A stretch of DNA of 64,000 nt from Acanthochlamys bracteata (lineage: Eukaryota > Streptophyta > Magnoliopsida > Pandanales > Velloziaceae). This document shows, piece after piece, positions 1-10,420 of this stretch. The notes below the pieces were generated by a model, which saw only the letters and a list, made by a program, of their open reading frames with translations, was not told the DNA's origin and made no database searches. The stretch covers positions 6,516,535 through 6,580,534 of the forward strand of contig CM034138.1 in assembly GCA_019914995.1 (NCBI GenBank). Direction: 5' to 3'. Numbering within the stretch: the stretch's first letter is position 1; every line of letters starts with the position of its first letter. The translations under genes and the position numbers were made by a program.

Positions 1-1790
1 AATTTTTAAATAAATTTTTTAAAAATTTATTAAAAATATATTGAAAAGCGTGAATTAAAAAATTAAAAAGTAACTTTTTTGAAAAATTTTGCTAAACGGC
101 CTCTTATACAATCTTCATAGTGCATATAAGAATTTTTGTCGATTCTTCTCGAAGTTATTTTTTTACAAAAATTAATTTTCAATTTATTTATAAATATAAT
201 TAAATATACAAACTAACTTTCAAATATAAGAAGTACAAAAATTAAACTCAAATTTCAATCAAATTATTAAAATATTATTTAAAAAATTCTAAAAAGATTA
301 TTTCAATATAACAAAATTAGCCTTAAATTTGAACAACTAAAAATTGCGTAATGCTAAGAGCACGTTTACCTATTAAACGTTAGTTTTCCAAAAAAAAATC
401 CCACTTTAACTCACTTTAATAAAAAGTAAATATAAAAACTTAGACGTGTTTGAAAGTACTTTTCAACTTTATTTTATTATAATATTTTATTTTTATGTTT
501 CATAATAAACTTTTCATAGCAATCTATAGAAATTTGAAGTTTAGAAAGACAAAAAGAATTCTAAATCATAACATCTTGTTCTTCTTATTTTTATATTTTT
601 TTAATTAAAAAAAAGCTTATTTTTTAAAAGTCTCTAAAGCATCATTCGTTTTAAAAAATTGTATTTATAAGCACTCAGAAACATCACTTAAACTCATTTT
701 TAAACTCTAGCTTCACTAGTTATATTTAAAATAAAAAACTTTACTTTAATAAGTAAACAAAAAATTGAATCATCTTTATCAATTACTTTTTAAATAAGTA
801 AATTTTAAAATTTACTTTTAAGAATTCTATTTTTACTAAAATAAATATGTCCTAACACAATTAATTTGTCGCACTAAAAAATATGCGACAAAAATAACGA
901 CAACTAAATCCTGTCACTAGATTTTTTTGAGGCCAACGCCAAACTTATGACAAAAAATTATTGCTAATCTTTCTCATCTTCTTCGTCCCACTAGCTACCT
1001 CCCTGTTTTCTGAGAGTTCACAATGTGGAATGAAGTTCTTGTGTGGAAACAGAGTTTTCAATTTTTTGTGAAATAAAATATATGAACTCTCCAGAGTTCT
1101 AATTTTGACAGAAGAAACTAAAATTCGAACGATTGAAACACACATTTAATAAATTAGTAGCCCAATGTCAAAGTGATAAGCTGTTATGATAGCATTCTTT
1201 AATTTTCCATCAATGACTGTACCCTAGAGTGTTGTCATCAACAAATTAGGCGGTGTTTACCAAGTCTATTAACTAAATTTTTTATAATAAATTTATAAAG
1301 AATGAAGTTGATATAAAGTAGAGTTTAACTTTTATATTAAATTTATGTAAACTGTGAGTTTATAAGTGAAATGTTGGTTTTAAAATTTGAATTTTAAAAA
1401 TAAACTTTTTTGCGAAAAAAATTGAATTCAATTTTTTATGTTAGTTTTGTTTAAAAAGTGAGTTAGAAATGAAATTTAGAAAAAAAAGTAAAGTATAGAC
1501 TTACTAAACTAGTCCATAATGTTGCTTTCATATTATGTATTGAATTACTTTAAAATTTTCAATATTTATAGAATTAAAAAAATTTTAGCAATACTTATGA
1601 TATTACTTTTAATTTCTTAAAAACTATCACTTTTTAATAGGATCGTACTATATATAATTAGAGTAAAGTAATAATTAAAGTAATAATTTGTAATTTGTAA
1701 TTTGTAATTAGAGTAAAGTAAGATATTATGTTCTATGGAAGTAGAACCATATAGGCACTTATACATTCCGATATAAATAGAATAGATTGC
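1..1790. other. AT-rich non-coding DNA
   Basis: No open frame here resembles a protein and I see no RNA gene. The DNA is strongly AT-rich with long A and T runs. The only structured part is a possible CACTA transposon end near position 872, listed separately. From about 1650 on, short repeats of the type taatttgtaat lead into plastid-derived sequence. Confidence 0.6.
872..930 (+). mobile_element. CACTA-like transposon terminus (candidate)
   Basis: The sequence begins CACTAAAAAATATGCGACAA and is followed by further gtcgc/gcgac-type motifs. CACTA (En/Spm) elements begin with CACTA followed by an A-rich stretch and short subterminal repeats, so this looks like one end of a decayed element. I did not find a matching inverted end or a 3-bp target duplication, so this is a candidate only. 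Confidence 0.35.
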
Positions 1791-1799
1791 ACAAAAAAA

Positions 1800-2072
1800 A
1801 TAGTTCTTTCGTCACACCGAAAGGAAAAAGGAGTTTAAAAGAGGTCCGTTGGGCACCTAATTGTTATGTCATAATAGATCTGAACACTTGCTCCAGATCT
1901 ACTTCGATATCATAATTGCTCTAGTGCATAACTAAAAAAAGTAGATGGGTGGGAGATAGGAAAAAAAAGAACTAATCAAAAACAAAAAATCCATCCTTCA
2001 TAGGTTCACTAAAAACTTGATTGACTGTTAGTAAGTCTCATTATATGTGTTGTCCGAAAAGAGAAGAACTTA
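1800..2072 (+). other. Plastid-derived leader upstream of psaA
   Basis: This stretch runs directly into the psaA-like reading frame and has the look of the plastid ycf3-psaA spacer and psaA leader, for example the segment reading gattgactgttagtaagtc. I judge it part of the same plastid insertion from its position and from recall of plastid spacers. The left boundary is approximate. Confidence 0.55.
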
Positions 2073-3021
2073 ATAATTATTCGTTCGCCAGAACCAAAAG
2101 TGAAAATTATTGTAGATAGGGATCCCATAAAAACATCTTTAAAGGAATGGGCCAAACCCGATCATTTTTCCAGAACAATAGCTAAGGGCCCGGATACTAC
2201 CACTTGGATCTGGAACCTACATGCTGATGCTCACGATTTTGATAATCATACCAACGACTTGGAGGAGATCTCTGGAAAAGTATTTAGTGCTTATTTCAGC
2301 CAACTCTCCATTATTTTTCTTTGGCTGAGCGGCATGTACTTCCAACAATGCCCATTTTCCAATTATGAAGCATGGTTAAGTGATCCTACTTACATTAAAC
2401 CTAGTGCACATGTGGTTTGGCCAATAGTAGGTCAAGAAATATTGAATGGTGATGTGGACGGGAGTTTTCGAAGAATACAAATAACCTCATGTTTCTCTCA
2501 GATTTTGCGAGCATCCGAAATAATTAGTGAATTACAACTCTATTGTACCGCAATTGGTGCATTGATCTTTGCAGCGTTAATGCTTTTTGCCGGTTGGTTC
2601 CATTATCACAAAGCCGCCCCAAAATTGGCTTGGTTCTAAGATATAGAATCTATGTTGAATCACCACTTAGCGGGGTTATTAAGACTGACGTTTCTTTCTT
2701 GAGTAGGACACCAAATCTATGTATCTTTGTCGATTAACCAATTTCTCGACGCTAGAGTTGACCCTAAAGAGATACCACTTTCTCACGAATTTATCTTGAA
2801 TCGAGATCTTATGGCTCAACTTTATCCTAGTTTTACCAACTCCTTTTTTCACCTTGAATTGGTCAAAATACGCGAAATTTCTTACTTTTCGTGAAGGATT
2901 TGACCTAATAACTAGGGGTCTGTGGTTGAGCGATACTGCGCACCATCATTTAGCTATTGCTATTCTTTTCCTGATTACCGGTCATATGTATAGGACCAAT
3001 TAGGGCATTGGTCATGGCCTT
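2073..3021 (+). pseudogene. psaA: psaA 5' fragment, nuclear plastid insertion (pseudogene)
   Basis: The translated frame matches the N-terminal part of photosystem I P700 apoprotein A1: [48 protein letters not shown] and [19 protein letters not shown] are all recognisable. About 340 of roughly 750 codons are present. The plastid ATG is ATA at 2073. In-frame stops replace a Gln codon at about 2637 (CAA to TAA) and two Trp codons further on (TGG to TGA in the LSWAGHQ region, TGG to TAG in the RTNWGIGH region near 3000). A few bases are also missing near 2830, in the SFAEGATPFF region. Homology ends abruptly after the codons for HGLK. It is a dead copy: the functional gene is in the plastid, where its product binds P700 in the thylakoid membrane. 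Confidence 0.95.
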
Positions 3022-3159
3022 AAAATAATAATTACAGTAAAGTAATAATTATATGTTCTAAAGTCGTAAATATCATAAATAAATAAAAATAAAAAGGGTC
3101 TAAAAAATGTAAATGGGGAATGGATACATTATAGGATTCATTGTATCATTTTTAGAGGA

Positions 3160-3239
3160 TGCCGCCACTCGGACTCGAACCGAGATGCTCTAGCACTACT
3201 TCCTAAGAGCAACGTGTCTATCAATTTGACCATGGTGGC
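3160..3239 (-). tRNA. trnL-UAG: Plastid-type tRNA-Leu(UAG), probably a pseudogene
   Basis: The reverse strand folds as a long-variable-arm leucine tRNA with anticodon loop CTTAGGA (anticodon UAG), variable arm, and T arm GGTTCGAGTCC, close to plastid trnL-UAG. Substitutions are visible: the acceptor stem has an A-C mismatch (GCCACCA against TGGCGGC) and the anticodon stem keeps pairing only through G-U wobbles. No CCA is encoded, as usual for plastid tRNA genes. In plastomes this gene lies in the small single-copy region, far from psaA, so the insertion is a mosaic. I expect it to be non-functional in the nucleus. Confidence 0.88.
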
Positions 3240-3270
3240 TTCCTTGAAATAATAATAGTTAATTCGCATT

Positions 3271-3447
3271 GAATCGTCAAAATTCAAGGAATGAATATAG
3301 TTTAATAAACGTTAGAATCAATGAATAAATACTCAATCAAATTCTTATTCGATTCTTCAATAATCTTTAGTTAGTATCATCATAAGATTCCGTTTTCATA
3401 ATCAACTTTCATTTACTAACATACTTTATTATATATAGTACAATGTT

Positions 3448-3478
<31 letters not shown>

Positions 3479-4000
3479 AACTTTATTATACTTTTTATCA
3501 AAAAATTATATTTAATTTTCAAAAGTTTTAAAGTGTTCTTCGTTTATAAAAACTTTTTAGAAGTCACGCTCCAAACGTTCACAAACACCCGTATGGCTAT
3601 CATTCCTTCGCACTTCCTGAGAATTCGAGATTCATAAGTGGGCTAAATAACCACCGCAATTCCAAATTTGACGGGATAGTATTGGAAGACTCTGATTTAG
3701 TTGATTTAACTGCCCATATTTTTTATAATATCACATTTAACTAAATATTTTGAAATAAATATATATTTGTAAGTAAAAAAATGCTAATTTTTAAATAGTT
3801 AGCCAATTATTTTATTTTGGATCCTGATCATATATTATTCTTTTAGAACCCATTTGATATTACTTGTGAAAAAACTTGAAACAAAAAGAAAACGTAAAAC
3901 TTAGAAAACAATATTCAAAGAGAAAGTAAAAAACTTATTTAGTAAAAAATGGTTGAATGAGCTCGAATCGTTCTAATGGGGAGAAATTAGAAGAGATTTC
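3271..4000 (+). repeat. Direct repeat unit, copy 1
   Basis: This ~730-bp unit follows the tRNA fragment directly. Landmarks shared with copy 2 are gaatcgtcaaaa at the start, the run aatactcaatcaaattctta, a TA dinucleotide tract (about 3447-3470), gttcacaaacaccc, and attcataagtgggctaaata. The last part, from tggttgaatgagctcgaatc to gaagagatttc, is continuous here. The sequence next to the tRNA looks like plastid spacer, so at least the first part may belong to the plastid insertion. Confidence 0.8.
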
Positions 4001-4084
4001 GGGGGGTGTTTGATTCAGTTTTTCTCCAACATTTTTTTTTCAATTTTCAATTTTATATTTTTCAATACATATCAATGAATAAAT

Positions 4085-4256
4085 GAATCGTCAAAACTCA
4101 AGGAGTGGATATAGTTTAGTAAACATTAGAATCAATGAATAAATACTCAATCAAATTCTTATTTGATTCTTCAATAACTTTTAGTTAATATCGTCATAGG
4201 ATTTCGTTTTCATAATCAACTTTCATTTACTAAAATACTTTATTATATATAGTACG

Positions 4257-4296
<40 letters not shown>

Positions 4297-5908
4297 TTTA
4301 TTATACTTTTTATCAAAAAATCATATTTAATTTTCAAAAGTTTTAAAGTGTTCTTCGTTCATAAAAACTTTTTACAATTCACGTTCCAGACGTTCACAAA
4401 CACCCATATGGCTATTATTCCTTGGCACTTTCCGAGAGTTCGAGATTCATAAGTGGGCTAAATAACCTCCGCAACCCCAAATTTGACGGGGATAGTATTG
4501 GGAGACACTGATTTAGTTGATTTAACGGCCCATATTTTTAATAATATCACATTAACTAAATATTTTAAAATAAATATATTTATAAGTAAAAAATACTAAT
4601 TCTTAAATAGTTAATCAATTATTTTATTTTGAATATCTGATCATATATTATTCTTTAGAAACCATTTGATATTACTTTTTAAAAGATTTGAAACAAAAAA
4701 AAAGTAAAAATATTCAAAGAGAAAGTAAAAAACTTATTTAGTTAAACTAAATTCAAATTTATATCAAAAATTTTCAAAAGATAAAAGATTTTGTCTCAAA
4801 GTAAATCACAGGAGCTTTGGTGATGACACTCGGAGTTTCGCCTGAACTTCGGCAACCCTTGTTGGAGTTTGACGAACCCTAGATACCACTTGCTTCAGCG
4901 GTGGCGGTCGGAGTTCGGCCAACAATGTTAATGCTCGATAAGACATTGCTGGTGACTGCTGCGTCTGCCAAACCCTAGATACCAGAACTCACTGGAGCTT
5001 CCGATGAGAAAGACCAATATCTTTTGCTTCCATCGTGGTGTTTGGTAGGAGCTCGAACGGACACTAGTGATATTTTCTTATTGAAAGTTTGGAGCAAAGT
5101 TTTGGAAAACAAGTTGTGAGGACTAATGAAAACAAAATTTGGTTTTGATTAGTTTTAGAAATCATTGATGGTTTCTAGAAAAAAAAAAAACGAAAACAAT
5201 ATACGTAAGCAAAAGCATGAACTTTGTTTCAAAAAACAAGACTTTTAGGTGATATTTGGAAATTTAATTTTTTATTTTTATATGTTTTACTAATTTTTTT
5301 ATAATATAATAGAAAATTATTAAAAAGTTTTAAAATGTAACCATGCTACTATTATTTTATTGTTGATTTTAGAAAAAATTAAAATATTTTTTTAAGGGAA
5401 AATTTTTATAAAAGAACTCTCAAACATCTGTTGGAGAGTGTTTGGAATTTTAACTACGTTTTATTTCATTTTTTATTTTATATTTTTAATAAATTATTTA
5501 TAATATTTATAAAAATATAAAAAATAGAAAACAAAAAGTTTAAATAATAAAAGTTTTTACTATTTTTTTATTATTTTAAAAATAAAATTATGCTAATTTT
5601 TAAAATTTCAAATATTGTTATGTTTAAAAAAATTCTTGAAATAAAAGACAGATTGTTTTTTAAATATTGTTTAAAAAACTTCACCTTAAAAACAGAAACC
5701 AAACAACAAAATAACCAAGAAATGCTCTTAGGTTTTCAAAATACTATTATGATTTACTGTGTTTAGATTTGAGGTTTGAAATCGTAACAGATTGGAGTTT
5801 AAAAAAATAGATTTGAATGCATATCCGATAAAGAGATAATATTACAGAAAACAAAAATGGTTGAATGAGCTCGAATCGTTCTAATGGGGAGAAATTAGAA
5901 GAGATTTC
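4085..5908 (+). repeat. Direct repeat unit, copy 2, interrupted by about 1.1 kb
   Basis: The same unit as 3271-4000 resumes at 4085 with scattered substitutions and a longer TA tract (about 4261-4290). It is collinear up to the motif aacttatttagt at about 4741. It then breaks and continues at 5853 with tggttgaatgagctcgaatc and ends in gaagagatttc at 5908. The intervening 4743-5852 has no counterpart in copy 1. Confidence 0.78.
4743..5852. mobile_element. Insertion splitting repeat copy 2 (or deletion from copy 1)
   Basis: About 1.1 kb present only in copy 2. It has a GC-richer core (about 4800-5100, with twice the phrase aaccctagatacca) and AT-rich flanks. I see no clear coding frame, terminal inverted repeats or target duplication. 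It may be a non-autonomous transposon or may be ancestral sequence lost from copy 1. Confidence 0.4.
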
Positions 5909-8810
5909 ATTCCCTCATAGATTAGAAATTTCGATTGAAATCACCGATAGTTTATTCAAATCAAATACTGATAAGAGATAGAACCGAAAAAGATGGTAGC
6001 TTAAAAGCGTGTTTATCAAATTTATTTTTTTCATATTTATTTCTAATATCGAATAAATTCAAAATTTTAAATAAATATTTTATTAAAAATTTATTTAATT
6101 ATCAAAATTATTTTTTATTTAATACTTTAAATTTTAATTTTATTTTAAAATTCGTTTCCAGAAAAGTGAGTATTTTAAAATAAATACGATTTTTAAGAAA
6201 AAACAACAAAATTAAAAATAGATTAATAATATTCTATATATATATATAGTATGAATTTAAAATTACTTTTAAAAATAATAAGATGTTAAAGTAAAATGAA
6301 GAACTAAATGCCAAACGTTCGTAAAGTAAGTTTACGATAAAAAAATTATTCTCATAGTATAGGGATTAGTTTCGAGGCAGGAAAGATGAAAATAACAATA
6401 TACAAAAAAATATAATATTTTTTTATTATTGGTGGGTCTTCCAAAAAAGCAGTTTTTAAATTAGTCGTTAATTTAAAAAATTAAATCAATTTTTTAAATT
6501 AAAAGATTTAATTATATAATTTTATTTTTTTATCGATTAAATTAATTAGAATTAAATAAACATGAATACAAAAATGCAATATATATTAATATAAACAATT
6601 TTGACGAAACTTCTATTGCAAATTATAAGAAAAAATATATAAAATTTTATAAATCCATATAATAAATATTAAATTAATAATAAGTAAATAATTTAAATAA
6701 AAGAACTTTTTTGTCTGTATATTTACTCATCAAATCGATGAATACATATTTATCTATAATTTATCGAGAAAAAAAACTTCAGCTTCTTTTTCACTCTGCA
6801 TCATCGCTACCATTATCCAAACAGATCTTCAGAATATATTTTTTTGGAATAAGAAATTTACTAAAAAATAGCTACTATAAAATAAAAATATTATAAATAA
6901 TATTCAAAATAAAATTAATTTTAGCTAAAATAAGTCGAACTAATTTTTATTTTTTTATACAATCAGATGCTAAAAATAATTTTTAATAAAGATTTAAATT
7001 TTGAGATAAAATGAACACATTTGATACTTCCAACAGTTTTTAAAGATAAAGATTGATACATAGGTTGCGATGATACATCCTAGCTGAAAACCAAGCGATA
7101 CGTAGTGAAATTTTTTATTATATTATTATTTTTTTTAAAGATAAAAAAATAGAATTTATTTTTTAAAAAATAAAAATATTATTTATTTTAAAAAAACTTT
7201 ATTTTATAAGCACTCCCAAATGTCCCATCGAAGGATTATATTTGTACACTATGAAACCTTTAGTGCGTTATTTTTGTTTACTATGAACTAAGTTTCTAAA
7301 ATAAATTGTAAACTAAATAAATTTAATTTATATATATAAATTTTATTATTAAAATAATTTAAAAGTAAAACTTTTAACTTAAAATTTTAAAGATAAAATT
7401 TTTGGCAAAAAATTAAGCTTTTTTATTTTTATTTTAAAGTGAATTAAAAGTCAAGATTTTGAAAAATAGTGAGCTAGAAGCTACGAAACGTTTGAGTGCT
7501 TATAAAATACAGTTTTTATTGATAAAAAAATTTTAAAATTATTTAAAGTTTTTATAAATGAAAAGATTTTAGAATTATTTAAAACATAAGTTTTATTTTT
7601 TATTTAAAAATAATAAAAATTAGTAATAATAAATGTTTGTGGTATATAAAGTTTTTATATTTTTCAAATTTTAAATAATTTTGAAAATACAATAAAATTT
7701 ATTACAAAATTTAAATTTAAAAATTAAAATTAAATGGAACCCAAATGCGCACTGTGCCTTTGTAGTGGAGCGTACCGCTTGCTATTAAACCTAAAGTATG
7801 GAACTGAACGAGTGAAGGGGAAGCGCTACCCCACGCAATATCTTCTAATGCATATATACGCGCAAATTCGGGTCCAACTATACAGACCGGACCGCGGTCC
7901 GATGAAAGGCTCGTATACATGATAGCATTTGAAACGCTGTTTTTAAATTTTTTTAGTTTATATTTTTTTAATATATATTTTATAAATATATAAAAAATTT
8001 ATTTAAAATTTTAAAAATTATAAAAAAATTTTATGAAGTAAAATTTTTTTATTGCATATTTTTATTATTTTTTTGAAAGTAAAAAAATTAAACTTATTTT
8101 TAAAAAAAAATAAAAATATTTTCTATTTTAGAAAAATTTTATTTCATAAGTATTCTCAAATGTTCCTTATAATCTGTAAAATTTGTAAATAGTGACAAAA
8201 TTGGGTAGATAATTGCTTGTTCAATACTATACATATTGATTTGTTCAACGACAACCGTTAATTTAATCAATATTAATAATTAATAAAATTAATATATATA
8301 ATAAAAAATATTTATTATTTAATTTATATTTATTATATTTTAAAAATTATTTTAAATTATTTTATTTATTATATAAAATTTAAAAATAAATGAATAAATA
8401 AGTCAGATTGGATCAGGTGAACAATAAGTCAGACCAATCCGATCCGATCACTTTATTTGGTCCGTCCCGGCCCGCCATATTTGCAAGTCTGTGCATGGCA
8501 TGCATGCGGGATGGACCACTTTAAGAAAACTCTCTCCGCCTCTCCATTTTATCACTCCTTCGAAATCATACAGAATGTTTATCAATTTTTTAATTTTTTT
8601 TCAAATTTATTTTTAATATAAATAATTAAAATAAATATTTTTAATTAATTTTTTCAAATTAATTTAAAAATTTATTATCAATATAAAATTTATATAAAAA
8701 TTATTTTTATTAAATATTTTAAAATTTTTATTCAAAATTTTAAATTCAATTCCAAAAATAAGTTTAATTCGAAATAAACACACTCCAATCTTAACCCATT
8801 TCCCTGCAGG
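5909..8810. other. AT-rich intergenic DNA with MITE-like pieces
   Basis: No gene is supported. The stretch holds partial and full copies of an AT-rich repeat (see 7925-8165) and, at about 7734-7922, an island of more balanced composition without recognisable coding content. Several open frames exist, but their translations are low-complexity or lack any family resemblance. Confidence 0.5.
7925..8165 (+). mobile_element. AT-rich MITE-like repeat, family member A
   Basis: Begins near gcatttgaaacgct and ends near ataagtattctcaaatgttc. The internal landmarks tgcatatttttattattttt and a run of ttttaaaaaaaaa are shared with six other copies in this window. The imperfect inverted ends and about 230-bp length suggest a miniature inverted-repeat element. 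No target duplication was confirmed. Confidence 0.55.
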
Positions 8811-8884
8811 ATATATATAAACTCCCCCGTGTCCACTCCGCCGTCGCTCTCTCTCTCACTCTCTTTCTTTCTTTGTTCTTCTTC
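8811..8884 (+). promoter_or_regulatory. TATA box and CT-rich leader of the RACK1 relic
   Basis: A TATA box (atatatataaac) at 8811-8822 is followed by a pyrimidine-rich tract of ct repeats and ctttctttctttg, as in the leaders of highly expressed plant genes. It lies in front of the RACK1-like sequence and is probably that gene's original promoter. Whether it is still active cannot be told. Confidence 0.5.
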
Positions 8885-8944
8885 TATGGTTCGTTCACCG
8901 CCGCTGCCACAGAGCTTGAGCTCGTTCTCATCGATCTCACAACA

Positions 8945-9110
8945 ACTGCGGAAACCCTAACTCTCAAAGCGTGATGGGTGGTCACACCGACCGGGGCACT
9001 GCGATCGCAGCACCGATCGACAACCCCGACATTATCGTTTCTTCCTCCCACGGTTTTACCACCAGAAGGTTTGTTGGGCATACAAGGATGTGTTGAGCGT
9101 TGCCTTCTCC
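8945..9110 (+). pseudogene. RACK1: RACK1 (Gbeta-like WD40 scaffold) pseudogene fragment
   Basis: Reading through single-base lesions gives the plant RACK1 N-terminus, ETLTLKG then VMGGHTDR and TAIAAPIDNPDIIVSSS, followed at once by TTRRFVGHT and DVLSVAFS. Those last motifs belong to the third WD repeat about 60 residues further on, so an internal segment is deleted at about 9049. The expected ATG before GCG GAA is destroyed (ACT). One base is missing at about 969 of this block (8969, GGC reduced to GC) and another at about 9085 (AAG reduced to AG). RACK1 is a ribosome-associated seven-blade WD40 scaffold. This remnant of about 55 codons cannot make it. It abuts the large inverted repeat. Confidence 0.87.
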
Positions 9111-9120
9111 TTTTGGTTGC

Positions 9121-10213
9121 ATAGAAATATAAACCGTTAGCAAATTTAAGCATAAACATGAGTTCTTAAAAAAAAAAAAGTCATGGGATTTCATTGCTTG
9201 TAAGGCCCTACATCAAGAGGCGATTAGTTACATCTTAATGGCAGTTGTAGTTTAATGTGTGGTGAATCTCTCATTTTGGTTGCATGGTATTCTGAAGAAA
9301 GAAAAGAACAAATTGCTGTGAATAAGTTATTATTACTATAATTTTTACATAAAATCTTTCAAAAATATTTCAAGATCATCAACTCACCTAGTGCAGACAA
9401 CTAATCCATGAATGAACAACCAAGAACATAACTACCTAAGAAAATCATATATCAAATAAAGGATACTTTTTGTTACCTTAGATGCATGTCATATCATAAT
9501 TTTAGATGGAAGTATTGAAATTCGTAGGTTTCAAAATTATTCGATTCGATGTTACTAGAAAGACAACTTCGATAACCTTTTTTTGGACTAATAAATCCAG
9601 TCACCTTATGACACAATTCTTAATAAAATAAATATAACAACCATAATATCTGAATACATTGTTCCCTTCCCTATAGCTACAAGTAGTTTCATGGCACATT
9701 GGATAAAATTTGAAAGTGCGTCCCTGTCTATTATATAAACAAGGATAAGCAATGACAAAAATTTTCAGTAAAAATGTGAACCAAAGTATGCAACTCAATG
9801 TAGAAACTCCATTTCTTATTACAATTGTAACTGAAGTGAAGAATGAGATGAACGAACAGTACAAGTAGATAAGAAAAAGAATCAACCAAATAACTAACGA
9901 GAGATTGAGAATCTTACTCCCGACAAATCATGTTAATGAAAATCGAATTGAATCGAATCATGGGGACAAATTGATCTATAGGAAAAAATCCTAAACTTGA
10001 AAAGCTTCGACATTGAACTGCGAAAAAATAGGTAGAGAGTCGCCGGTGACGGCGAAGGAAGCGAACTCTTTTTAGGGTAGGCAACCGAAGATATGTTTTA
10101 ATTTGTTGCAATATAAGAGTTTGAGTGAGCAGTTTGAAGCAACATCAGGCAGAGGCGGGAATAGAAAATGAGACAGGAGCGAGAAAGAGCGAGAGATAGT
10201 GATCGTAGTTCGG
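9121..10213 (+). repeat. Large inverted repeat, left arm
   Basis: Reading the reverse complement of this arm gives the same order of landmarks as 10421-11845. Examples are the segment aaagcgaactctttttaggg (about 10055-10080), the segment near 9904-9940 carrying cttactcccgacaaatcat, and the segment at 9180-9330 containing gaagaaagaaaagaacaaat. The arms differ by scattered substitutions and small indels. The reverse strand of this arm contains short open frames with no family resemblance. A transcript crossing both arms would form a hairpin of more than 1 kb. Confidence 0.9.
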
Positions 10214-10420
10214 CGAGAAATGTTTAAGACAATGAGAGTAAAGAAAGAAAGCAAACAAAGAGCAATGGCGAAGTAGAAGAAGAAGCATTGAGGCAAAATT
10301 CCTCATTCGATTGAAGTGAACACATTGTAGTAGTGGTGTTGGTGGTGGTGCGAAAGATGACGAGATCGGCGGTGTCGTATTAAACATTTCTCAACACTTG
10401 TTGTTTTAAATATTTTTCTG

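Noticed and set aside
2543..2737. Second open frame overlapping the psaA fragment
   Set aside because: Out-of-frame shadow of psaA-derived DNA without its own family resemblance.
9601..10387. Reverse-strand open frames of 65-94 codons in the left inverted-repeat arm
   Set aside because: Hydrophobic, low-information translations with no motif. The matching right arm does not preserve the same frames, so there is no sign of coding constraint.
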